In this document: positions 1 to 6,340 of the stretch, one piece after another | Layout: every line of letters starts with the position of its first letter | How positions within the stretch are numbered: the first letter of the stretch is position 1 | Translations under genes and position numbers: made by a program | NCBI GenBank assembly: GCA_025934635.1 | Contig: JAICWX010000329.1 | Coordinates: 1 to 9,525, forward strand | DNA length: 9,525 nt | Source of the DNA: Streptosporangiaceae bacterium | GTDB lineage: Bacteria; Actinomycetota; Actinomycetes; Streptosporangiales; Streptosporangiaceae | Direction: 5' to 3' | The notes under the pieces: generated by a model | What the model saw: the letters and a program-made list of their open reading frames with translations, nothing else | What the model was told of the DNA's origin: nothing | Database searches by the model: none

Positions 1-1
1 C

Positions 2-313
2 CGGGCGTGCGTGGATGAGTGCCCGGTGGACTGCATCTACGAGGGCGAGCGGATGCTGTACATCCACCCGGACGAGTGCGTGGACTGCGGGGCGTGCGAG
101 CCGGTGTGCCCGGTGGAGGCGATCTACTACGAGGACGATCTCCCGGAGCAGTGGCAGGTGTACGCCGTGGAGAACGCGAAGTTCTTCGCTGAGCCGCTGC
201 CCGGCCGCGATGAGCCCCTCGGCTCGCCCGGCGGCGCCGGCAAGCTCGGCGTCGCCGGCGCGGACACCCCGTTCGTCGCTGCGCTGCCGTCACGGGAACA
301 GACACAGGGATAA
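2..313 (+). CDS. fdxA: Seven-iron [3Fe-4S][4Fe-4S] ferredoxin, 5' end outside the window
   Basis: Small soluble electron carrier of the bacterial seven-iron ferredoxin family. The frame is open from base 2, and the first residues ([15 protein letters not shown]) match the family interior, not its beginning. The real start, with the first cluster cysteine, therefore lies upstream, and the GTG at 11 is probably not the start. The second cluster motif is intact: [12 protein letters not shown]. In the Azotobacter FdI scheme, its first three cysteines plus the Cys of D-E-C-P bind [4Fe-4S], and its last Cys helps bind [3Fe-4S]. The tail with [12 protein letters not shown] and DTP..AALP resembles actinobacterial FdxA, which I recall as a DosR-regulon protein in Mycobacterium tuberculosis. 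The stop is TAA at 311. A DsbA-like gene follows after 66 bp and may be co-transcribed. The family is certain; its redox partner is unknown. Confidence 0.93.
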   Translation, partial: RACVDECPVDCIYEGERMLYIHPDECVDCGACEPVCPVEAIYYEDDLPEQWQVYAVENAKFFAEPLPGRDEPLGSPGGAGKLGVAGADTPFVAALPSREQTQG

Positions 314-379
314 ACCGCGAGGGTGCGAGGTTACCGGCCCTCGGGCAGGCATCGGCACCGCGAATCTGGGGAGGCCGTC

Positions 380-1135
380 ATGACGGTGATCATTTACGGG
401 GATTTCAACTGCCCGTACTCCTACCTGGCCAGCGGGCCGGCCGGCTGCGCGAGGCGGGGGTTGGCGGTTGACTGGCGGGCCGTTGAGCATGACCGCCGCC
501 TGCCGGCGGGCGGCCTGCCGTCCGGCAGCGACCGGGCGTCATGGAGCCGCGAGCTCGCCGCGGTGGCGTCACTCGCCCTGCCCGAGGAGCAGGTCCCGGC
601 CGGGCCGCCGGCGGTGGTCAGCAATACCGAAGCCGCGGTGGCCGCTTACGCCGAGGCGGTCAGCGACGGCGTGGCCGATGAGCTGCGCGGCAGCCTGTTC
701 CGGGCCATCTGGGGGCGGGGACTGAACCTGAGCAGCCCGGATGAGGTGCGCCGCCTGGTGACGGACCTGATGTGGCCGCGAGAGGATGTCGCCGTCCGGC
801 TGGCCAGCCCGGACTTCCCCAGCCTGCTGCTGCGGGATACCGACATGACCCGGATCGTGCGCAGGTTGGGCGGCACGATCGCGCTGAACGGCGTGCCGCT
901 GACCACGACTGGCTGGCGGCGGGTCCGGCAGTGGCGGGGAGAGTGGCTGGCGCTGCCCAGCCAGGTGATCCCCGCCGTCATCGGCTCCGACCACATCGCG
1001 CGTCGTGGCGACGAAGGACTCCGCTACCTGGCCGAGTTCGCTCGCACCGCCGGCCTGCCAGCGAGTCTGGCCGCGCAGGCAGAAACCGCACCCGCCCGGA
1101 ATGCCGGGCAGGTGCCGGCCGCCAGGGCCGCCTGA
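380..1135 (+). CDS. DsbA/FrnE-family thioredoxin-fold protein with CPYS active site
   Basis: A 251-residue cytosolic protein (no signal peptide or membrane helix) of the DsbA / 2-hydroxychromene-2-carboxylate isomerase thioredoxin superfamily. The start opens strand beta-1 (MTVIIYGDFN) directly followed by C11-P-Y-S14, a monothiol CxxS version of the DsbA CPxC site. A helical insertion covers about residues 50-165, with FRAIWGRGLNLSSPDEV typical of the family. P198 in Q-V-I-P-A-V-I is the likely cis-proline, followed by the closing strand and the helix GLRYLAEFA. I chose ATG 380 because GGGGAGG (368-374) sits 5 nt upstream and the fold begins there; the upstream in-frame extension to 323 has no family character. 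Without the second cysteine it is more likely a thiol-binding, glutathione/mycothiol-transferase-like or isomerase-type protein than a dithiol oxidase. The substrate is unknown. It follows the ferredoxin gene in the same direction. Confidence 0.82.
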   Translation: MTVIIYGDFNCPYSYLASGPAGCARRGLAVDWRAVEHDRRLPAGGLPSGSDRASWSRELAAVASLALPEEQVPAGPPAVVSNTEAAVAAYAEAVSDGVADELRGSLFRAIWGRGLNLSSPDEVRRLVTDLMWPREDVAVRLASPDFPSLLLRDTDMTRIVRRLGGTIALNGVPLTTTGWRRVRQWRGEWLALPSQVIPAVIGSDHIARRGDEGLRYLAEFARTAGLPASLAAQAETAPARNAGQVPAARAA

Positions 1136-1141
1136 TCAGGC
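1130..1141. repeat. 12-bp perfect palindrome across the stop codon of the DsbA-like gene
   Basis: GCCTGATCAGGC is self-complementary and contains the TGA stop (1133-1135). It lies within a short direct repeat, GGCCGCCTG at 1126-1134 and 1139-1147. It has no loop and no T-run, so it is not a classical terminator. It could be a cruciform-type end signal or chance in GC-rich DNA. Confidence 0.35.
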
Positions 1142-1296
1142 CGCCTGCAGGGACATGGCAGTTCTTCGCCTTGCCGTGACCTGGCACACTGAGCGGGGCA
1201 GCCGGGCCAGAGGCTTCAGCCTCGGCGGTCCGGTGCGCCGCGCCGCCTGCAGCGGTAGCTCGCCGGGCGGGACCGGCTGTGACGGCGCTGCCTACC

Positions 1297-1332
1297 TAGT
1301 TTCTACTACCGGGATTGATATAAAATAATCGT
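1297..1332 (+). promoter_or_regulatory. Probable leaderless promoter of the first SufR-like regulator
   Basis: This AT-rich island in otherwise GC-rich DNA contains the -10-like hexamer TAAAAT at 1321-1326. Exactly 6 nt separate it from the ATG at 1333, so transcription would start at or next to the A of the start codon. No Shine-Dalgarno sequence precedes the ATG, which fits a leaderless mRNA as commonly seen in actinobacteria. The -35 region (about 1297-1303) is poor. An imperfect inverted repeat with GATT / AATC arms (1313-1316 / 1327-1330) covers the -10 and could be an autoregulatory operator; that part is inference. Confidence 0.6.
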
Positions 1333-2052
1333 ATGGATGCAGAGCAGCTCCTCGCCCCTGAGGACTCGTCACCGCTCGGCCGCAGCCGCGCTGATGTGCT
1401 GGACATGCTGCGAGCCGCGGACCGTCCGCTCGGCGTCCGTGAGGTCGCGCAGCGGACGGGGCTGCACCCGAACACCGCCCGGTTCCACCTGGAGGCGCTG
1501 ACCGAGGCGGGCCTGGCCGTCCGCGAGACCGAAGACCGCGAGACACCCGGCAGGCCCAGGATCGGCTACCGGGCAGCGGCAGACGGCCGGGCCGGGCGGC
1601 GGCGCTATCGGCTGCTGGCGGAAATGCTGACCAGCCTGATCGCCGGGACCATGCCGGCGCCGGTCAAGGCGGCGGAGGATGCCGGCCGCGAGTGGGGCGC
1701 CTACCTCACCGAGCAGCCGCCGCCCTATCAGAAGCTGTCCGCGCAGGAGGCCATTGGGAAGCTGACCGCGGTCATGGAGGAGCTGGGATTCTCCCCGCAG
1801 GCGGAGGCCGGCGACGGCGACGGGCAGTACCGGCTGTGCCTGCGGCAGTGCCCGTTCCGTGAGGTGGCCGAGCGTCACCAGGACGTGATCTGCTCGCTGC
1901 ACCTGGGGCTGATGCGCGGGGCGCTGGACCGGATGCGGGCACCGCTCATCGCCGACCGGCTGGACCCGTTCGTCGAGCCCAGCCTGTGCGTCGCCCGCCT
2001 TTCCGAACGCGAGAACCCTGGCGAGCGCGAGCCAGCGGCCGGGAGGCAGTAA
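1333..2052 (+). CDS. Winged-helix (ArsR/SufR-like) transcriptional regulator with four C-terminal cysteines
   Basis: A 239-residue DNA-binding regulator. Residues 14-80 form a winged helix: RADVLDMLRAADRPLGVREVAQ, then the recognition-helix region TGLHPNTARFHLEAL, then a wing ending in GRPRIGY. The C-terminal part has cysteines C169-x3-C173-x13-C187 and a late C219, with the family signature C-P-F-x-E-V-A-x-x-H before V-I-C. Regulators of this type, including SufR of the Suf Fe-S operon, use such cysteines to hold a [4Fe-4S] or [2Fe-2S] cluster that controls DNA binding. An Fe-S, redox or O2 sensing role is therefore likely but inferred. There is no suf operon here, so I give no symbol. The ATG at 1333 fits a leaderless start. 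The gene converges on the DUF488 gene with only 10 bp between stops and no terminator hairpin there. A paralogue sits at 8542-9222. Confidence 0.85.
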   Translation: MDAEQLLAPEDSSPLGRSRADVLDMLRAADRPLGVREVAQRTGLHPNTARFHLEALTEAGLAVRETEDRETPGRPRIGYRAAADGRAGRRRYRLLAEMLTSLIAGTMPAPVKAAEDAGREWGAYLTEQPPPYQKLSAQEAIGKLTAVMEELGFSPQAEAGDGDGQYRLCLRQCPFREVAERHQDVICSLHLGLMRGALDRMRAPLIADRLDPFVEPSLCVARLSERENPGEREPAAGRQ

Positions 2053-2062
2053 CCCGGAAGGC

Positions 2063-2425
2063 CTACTTCGCCTCGCGCAGCAGTCCGGCGCGAACAGCGG
2101 CCTGGCTGAGGTCGAGATCCCTGGTGGCGGTCAGCAGCGTGACCGGCTTGCCTGCCGCCAGGACGCGGAGCCGGCTGAGCGCCTCCCGCGGCACGGGCTG
2201 CTCCAGTTCAGCCGTATAACGCTGCCTGAACTCGCCGAACTTGGCCGGGTCGTGCTGGTACCAGGTCCGTAGCTCGGTGGACGGCGCGACGTCTTTGGCC
2301 CACGCATCCAGCCGGGAGGCGTCCGTGCGCAATCCGCGCGGCCATACCCGGTCCACCTGCACGCGAGCGCCGTCTTCAGGCGATGGGGCGTCGTAGACGC
2401 AGCGCACGCGGATACCGATACTCAT
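2063..2425 (-). CDS. DUF488 (YeaO-like) family protein
   Basis: A 120-residue soluble protein of the DUF488 family, molecular function not established. Family hallmarks are V-D-R-V-W-P-R-G-L near residue 24, then a helix with D-A-W-A-K-D-V-A-P-S-T-E-L-R-T-W and H-D-P-A-K-F-G-E-F-R-x-R-Y, ending in the strand V-T-L-L-T-A-T-R-D. In many members the last strand leads into an E-E-H-N-x-A segment; here it reads D-L-D-L-S-Q-A-A, so the terminal motif is divergent. The start ATG 2425 has a strong GGAAGGAGG at 2432-2440. The gene is last in the leftward operon: 16 bp after the restored transketolase stop (2442), or overlapping it by ATGA if the unshifted frame is used. DUF488 genes often sit among redox and stress genes, but no pathway link can be claimed. 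Confidence 0.88.
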   Translation of the reverse strand: MSIGIRVRCVYDAPSPEDGARVQVDRVWPRGLRTDASRLDAWAKDVAPSTELRTWYQHDPAKFGEFRQRYTAELEQPVPREALSRLRVLAAGKPVTLLTATRDLDLSQAAVRAGLLREAK

Positions 2426-2441
2426 CTGCTGCCTCCTTCCT

Positions 2442-3018
2442 TCAGTCCTTGAGCAATCCGCGGGCGGCGGCGGCGATCCGGGACGCGGAGATGGCCGCTG
2501 CTCCCATCAGCTTTTCCCGGGGTTCCGGAGCCGGGCAGGCCGCTGACCGCGCACTGCCGGACCCGCAGCGGCTCGCCGGGGGCGGGGGGTGGAGCCCCGG
2601 CCAGGGCCTCCAGAACAGCGGCGCCGAGGCCGCCCTGGGGGTAGTGGTCCTCGGCGATGACCAGCCGCCCGCCGGTCGCCGCCACCGCGTCCGCCAGGGT
2701 GGCCTGGTCAACGGGCTTGACCGAGTACAGGTCGATGACCCGGGCCGTGATCCCGTCGGCGGCCAGTTCGTCGGCGGCGCGCAGGCACTGATGGACGGTG
2801 ACTCCCGCCCCGATCAGCGTGACCTCGTCGCCGCTTGCGGCCCGCAGCACCTTGCTGCCGCCGACCGGGAAGGCCTCCCCCGCCTGGTAGAGCACGGGCC
2901 AGGCGCCCCAGGTGGTGTGCAGGTACACGATCCCCGGCGTGCCGGCCATTTCCGCGGTCAGGGCGGCGGTCGCGGTGGCTTCGGCCGGGTAGAGCAAATA
3001 TTCACTCGGTGTCCTCAC
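2442..3018 (-). pseudogene. Truncated transketolase: C-terminal part only, with an internal frameshift
   Basis: Translation from GTG 3018 (GTGA overlap with the pdhC stop) begins in the middle of the transketolase pyrimidine-binding domain (E-Y-L-L-Y-P-A-E-A) and runs through the C-terminal domain: F-P-V-G-G-S-K-V-L, V-T-L-I-G-A-G-V-T, A-R-V-I-D-L-Y-S-V-K-P-V-D and A-E-D-H-Y-P-Q-G-G-L-G. About 400 N-terminal residues, including the thiamine diphosphate-binding half, are absent, so it cannot be a complete enzyme. At 2516-2518 an extra G in a G/A run shifts the frame after G-S-G-T-P. Removing one base restores a family-like tail (E-K-L-M-G-A-A-A-I-S-A-S-R-I-A-A-A) ending at TGA 2442. Without correction the frame continues to 2422 with an arginine-rich tail. 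H34 and W37 replace the two arginines I recall in YLRTTRGA. Either a decaying remnant, or, less likely, a repurposed domain with a sequencing error. Confidence 0.75.
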
Positions 3019-4304
3019 AGCACGATCCCCAGGGGTTCCTCGATCAGCTCTCTCAGCCGGGTGAGGAAGCCGGCGGCGGTGGCGCCGTCGACGGCGCGGT
3101 GGTCGATGGACAGGGTGAGGGTCATGGTGGTGGCGATGGCGACCCGGTCCTCGCGGACGACGGGCTGGCGGACGGCTTCGCCGACGGCGAGGATGGCGGC
3201 CTGCGGCGGGTTGATGACGGCGGTGAACTGGCGGATGCCGTACATGCCGAGGTTGCTGATGGTGAAGGTGCCGCCGGACAGCTCGTCCGGGGTGAGCTTG
3301 CGTTCCCGCGCGCGAGCAGTCAGGTCGTGCGCCTCGCGGGCGGTCTCGGTGAGGGTCTTGCGGTCGGCGTCGCGGATGACCGGGACGATGAGCCCGTCGC
3401 CGATGGCGACCGCGATGCCGATGCTGATGTGGCGGTGCCGCAGGATCCGGGTGTCATCCCAGGAGACGTTGATCTCCGGGTGAGCGGCCAGCGCCGTCGC
3501 GCATGCCTTGACGAGCAGGTCGGTGACGCTGATCTTGACGTCGGCGCCGGGGCGCTGGCTGGCCTGCTCACGGAACTCAAGCAGTTTGCCGGCGTCGGCC
3601 ACGACGGTCAGGTAGAAGTGCGGTGCCTCGCGGGCGCTGGCGGCCAGCCGCTGCGCGGTGAGGCGGCGCACCGTGCTCAGCGGGATCACTTCAACGTCCG
3701 CGGCCGGGACCGCGCCGGGACCGGGCTGCGGTGTGACGGTCGCGACAGGCAATGGCGCAGGGCTGACGGGTGCGGGCCGGACATGGCCGGCGGGTGCCTG
3801 CGCCGGCTGGGGGGCCGGGCGGGCGCCGTCGCGGGCACGGGCGGCTTCCTCGATGTCGGCGCGGACGACTCGCCCGCCGGGGCCGCTGCCGCTGAGGGCG
3901 CCCAGGTCGATCCCGCGCTCGCGGGCGAGCTTGCGGGCTAGGGGCGAGGCCGGCGCGCGAACCACGGCCGGCACCCCGGAGGCAGACGCGGGAGCCGGGA
4001 GTGGAACCGCGACTCGTTCTGGCTGACCGGTAGCGGGGACCGGTGACGGGGCGGCGGCTTCGCTGACGCCCTCGCCGCCGATGACCGCGATCGGGGCGCC
4101 GATGGGCACCGTATCCCCCTCCCGGACCAGGATGCGGGCAAGGACGCCGTCGTCGTAGGCCTCCATCTCCATGGCGGCCTTGTCGGTCTCGATGACCGCG
4201 AGCACGTCGCCCTTGCGGACCTGGTCACCTTCATGCTTGACCCACTGGGACAGGACGCCTTCTTCCATGGTGTCTGACAGCCGGGGCATGAGGACATCGG
4301 GCAT
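3015..4304 (-). CDS. pdhC: Dihydrolipoamide acetyltransferase, E2 of the pyruvate dehydrogenase complex
   Basis: A 429-residue E2 core subunit that transfers the acetyl group from lipoate to CoA. Domains in order: one lipoyl domain (residues 2-77) with lipoylation Lys42 in E-T-D-K-A-A-M-E; a Pro/Ala linker; a peripheral subunit-binding domain (about 118-152) with S-P-L-A-R-K-L-A, G-S-G-P-G-G-R-V and A-D-I-E; a second Pro/Ala linker; and the catalytic domain (about 205-429) with D401-H-R-A-V-D-G407, in which His402 and Asp406 are the acyltransferase residues. A single lipoyl domain and full length suggest an intact enzyme. The ATG at 4304 overlaps the pdhB stop (TGATG), and its own stop overlaps the next start (GTGA), so translation is coupled. 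An acetoin or branched-chain E2 is the alternative; the pairing with this E1 makes PDH or acetoin dehydrogenase equally readable from sequence, with PDH preferred. Confidence 0.9.
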   Translation of the reverse strand: MPDVLMPRLSDTMEEGVLSQWVKHEGDQVRKGDVLAVIETDKAAMEMEAYDDGVLARILVREGDTVPIGAPIAVIGGEGVSEAAAPSPVPATGQPERVAVPLPAPASASGVPAVVRAPASPLARKLARERGIDLGALSGSGPGGRVVRADIEEAARARDGARPAPQPAQAPAGHVRPAPVSPAPLPVATVTPQPGPGAVPAADVEVIPLSTVRRLTAQRLAASAREAPHFYLTVVADAGKLLEFREQASQRPGADVKISVTDLLVKACATALAAHPEINVSWDDTRILRHRHISIGIAVAIGDGLIVPVIRDADRKTLTETAREAHDLTARARERKLTPDELSGGTFTISNLGMYGIRQFTAVINPPQAAILAVGEAVRQPVVREDRVAIATTMTLTLSIDHRAVDGATAAGFLTRLRELIEEPLGIVL

Positions 4305-5284
4305 CAGTGCCCCCGGAGGGTCTCGCGGACGACCCGGGTGATGGCCCCGGCGTCGGGCAGGGCGGCGATCTCGAGCGGCTTGGCGTACGGCAGGGGCACC
4401 TCGGCGGCGGCGACCCGCCGGACCGGGGCGTCGAGGTAGTCGAATGCGCCTTCCTGTATCGTCGCGGCGAGTTCCGCGCCGGTGCCGTAGCTGAGCCAGT
4501 CATCCTCGACGATGACCGCGCGGCTGGTCTTGCGGACCGAGGCGCAGATCGTGTCCCGGTCCAGCGGGCGGAGGCTGCGCAGGTCAACGACCTCGGCGGA
4601 GATCCCGTCGCCCTCCAGCTTGCGGGCGACGTCTAGGGTGATTATCGCGGCCCGGGAGTAGCCGATGATCGTGATGTCGCGGCCCGGCTTGAGGACGGCG
4701 GAGCGGCCGATTTCCGCCACGTGCTCGCCGTCGGGGACCTCGCCCTTAGTGTTGTACAGGGCCAGGTTCTCCAGCACGAGGACGGGGTCGTCGTCGCGGA
4801 TCGCCGTGGCCAGCAGGCCCTTGGCGTCGGCGGGGGTGGCCGGGGCGACGACCTTCAGCCCGGGCACGTGCGCGTACCAGACCTCCAGGTTCTGCGAGTG
4901 GGTGGCCGACAGCTGCTGGCCGCCGCCGCCCGGGGTACGGATCACCAGGGGCACGCTGACCTGGCCGCCGGACAGTGACCGCAGCTTGGCCGCGTTGTTC
5001 ACGATCTGGTCGATGGCCAGCAGGCTGAAGTTGATCGTCATGATCTCTACCACCGGCCGCAGCCCCATCATCGCCGCCCCGATCGCGACTCCGGTGAAGC
5101 CTTCCTCGCAGATCGGGGTGTCGCGCACCCTTCGCGGCCCGAATTCGGCGAGCAGCCCGGCGGTGATCTTGTACGAGCCCTCGAACACGCCGATCTCCTC
5201 GCCGATCAGGAACACATCCTCGTCGCGCTGGAGCTCGGCGCGGAGCGTGTCGTGCAGGGCCTGCCGGTAGCTGAGCACCGTCAT
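4304..5284 (-). CDS. pdhB: Pyruvate dehydrogenase E1 component, beta subunit
   Basis: A 326-residue E1 beta subunit that pairs with E1 alpha in thiamine diphosphate-dependent decarboxylation of pyruvate and acetyl transfer to the E2 lipoate. Visible signatures: G-E-E-I-G-V-F-E-G-S-Y (28-38); D-T-P-I-C-E60-E-G-F-T-G, where Glu60 aligns with the cofactor-activating Glu; P-V-V-E-I-M-T-I-N-F; H129-S-Q-N-L-E-V-W-Y-A-H-V-P-G-L-K-V-V-A-P, the active-site His segment; and the C-terminal domain with V-V-D-L-R-S-L-R-P-L-D. The start ATG 5284 overlaps the pdhA stop by ATGA. The frame stays open upstream to 5830 only because it shadows pdhA in GC-rich DNA, and that extension is not protein-like. Length is normal. 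The class includes 2-oxoisovalerate and acetoin dehydrogenases, which cannot be separated without phylogeny. Confidence 0.92.
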   Translation of the reverse strand: MTVLSYRQALHDTLRAELQRDEDVFLIGEEIGVFEGSYKITAGLLAEFGPRRVRDTPICEEGFTGVAIGAAMMGLRPVVEIMTINFSLLAIDQIVNNAAKLRSLSGGQVSVPLVIRTPGGGGQQLSATHSQNLEVWYAHVPGLKVVAPATPADAKGLLATAIRDDDPVLVLENLALYNTKGEVPDGEHVAEIGRSAVLKPGRDITIIGYSRAAIITLDVARKLEGDGISAEVVDLRSLRPLDRDTICASVRKTSRAVIVEDDWLSYGTGAELAATIQEGAFDYLDAPVRRVAAAEVPLPYAKPLEIAALPDAGAITRVVRETLRGH

Positions 5285-6333
5285 GCCGGCCGTCCTCCGC
5301 CGGCCGGCCCCGCGACGGGGTCGCCGGGCAGGCCGCGGTACACGCTGGGTACCGGGGTGGCGTACACGTGGTCGAACAGGGTGGCGACGTCGGGTGCCGG
5401 GCTGGCGTCGGCGAAGTCCACGGCGGCGGCGACCGCCTTGTCCGCTCCGGCGTCGATCCGCGCCGCGGTCTCCTCGTCGAAGACCCCGCTGGCCAGCAGG
5501 CGGTTGCGGAAGGCGGGCAGCGGGTCTTCCCGGCGCAGCCGCTCGGTGTCTTCCGCACTGCGGTAGCGGGCCGGGTCGACCACCGAGTGGCCGCGCAGCC
5601 GGTAGCTGACCGTCTCCAGCAGCGTGGGCTGGTGCTCGCCGCGGGCTTTCGCCATGGCCGCGCGGGCGGCGTCGCGGACGGCGAGGACGTCGTTGCCGTC
5701 CACCCGCTGCCCGGGCATCCGGTAGGAGCAGCCCCGCTTCCACAGCTCCGGCTCGGCGGAGGCCGCCTCGACCGGGGTGCCCATGCCGAGCTGGTTGTTG
5801 ACGATCACGTACACGACGGGCAGCTTCCACAGCGCGGCCAGGTTCAGCGACTCGTGGAACGCGCCGATGTTGGTGGTGGCATCACCGAGCAGGCACATCA
5901 CGGCGGGCGCGTCCGGTGCCGGGCCGGTCTTGTAGGCGATCGCGAACGCCACGCCGGTGGCCAGGGGGATCTGGCCGCCGACGATCCCGTACCCGCCGAG
6001 CAGGCGGTGTTCCGGGTCGAACAGGTGCATCGACCCGCCCCGCCCCCGGGACAGCCCGGCGGTGCGCCCGAACAGCTCGGCCATCACCCGGCCGGGTTCG
6101 GCGCCGCGGGCCAGCGCGTACCCGTGCTCCCGGTAGGTGGCGAACAGGTAGTCGTCCTCGCGCAGCGCCGCGGTCAGGCCTACCACGGTGGCCTCCTCGC
6201 CCAGGTTGAGGTGGCAGTAGCCGCCGATCCTGGCCCGGGTGTACATCTCGGCCGCCCGCTGCTCGAAGGCGCGGATCAGGACCATCTGCCGGTAGTACTC
6301 CCGCAGCACGGCGGGATCCTCGGGTGTGTCCAT
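5281..6333 (-). CDS. pdhA: Pyruvate dehydrogenase E1 component, alpha subunit
   Basis: A 350-residue E1 alpha subunit of the heterotetrameric (alpha2beta2) 2-oxoacid dehydrogenase type. Signatures: Y-C-H-L-N-L-G-E-E-A (39-48); Y-R-E-H-G-Y-A-L-A-R-G (67-77); G-R-G-G-S-M-H-L-F (97-105); the ThDP/Mg segment beginning G150-D-A-T-T-N-I-G and ending N179-N180 after the usual 26 residues; and the loop Y-R-L-R-G-H-S around 244-250. The third residue of the GDG motif is Ala, while the metal ligands (D151, N155) are kept, so activity is expected. ATG 6333 lies 7 nt after the CBS gene stop, with a GGAGATTGAGG-type ribosome site overlapping that stop. The stop overlaps pdhB by ATGA. The best-fitting subgroup by eye is the actinobacterial PDH/acetoin E1 alpha set (N-N-Q-L-G-M-G-T-P-V-E). 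No E3 gene is nearby. Confidence 0.92.
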   Translation of the reverse strand: MDTPEDPAVLREYYRQMVLIRAFEQRAAEMYTRARIGGYCHLNLGEEATVVGLTAALREDDYLFATYREHGYALARGAEPGRVMAELFGRTAGLSRGRGGSMHLFDPEHRLLGGYGIVGGQIPLATGVAFAIAYKTGPAPDAPAVMCLLGDATTNIGAFHESLNLAALWKLPVVYVIVNNQLGMGTPVEAASAEPELWKRGCSYRMPGQRVDGNDVLAVRDAARAAMAKARGEHQPTLLETVSYRLRGHSVVDPARYRSAEDTERLRREDPLPAFRNRLLASGVFDEETAARIDAGADKAVAAAVDFADASPAPDVATLFDHVYATPVPSVYRGLPGDPVAGPAGGGRPA

Positions 6334-6340
6334 GTCTGCC

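Noticed and set aside
1209..1224. Small hairpin GAGGC-TTCA-GCCTC between the DsbA-like gene and the regulator
   Set aside because: Only 5 bp with no T-run; it may be a weak terminator but is not distinguishable from background.
2053..2062. Terminator between the convergent regulator and DUF488 genes
   Set aside because: Only 10 bp lie between the stops and no inverted repeat was visible; the transcripts probably overlap or end inside the genes.
2383..3941. Long + strand open frames opposite the pdhC / transketolase genes
   Set aside because: They mirror the coding bias of the - strand genes, have low-complexity composition and no recognisable domains.
5285..5830. Upstream in-frame extension of pdhB
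   Set aside because: It overlaps pdhA in another frame, is arginine/proline-rich and non-family-like, and the ATGA overlap at 5281-5284 gives the natural start.
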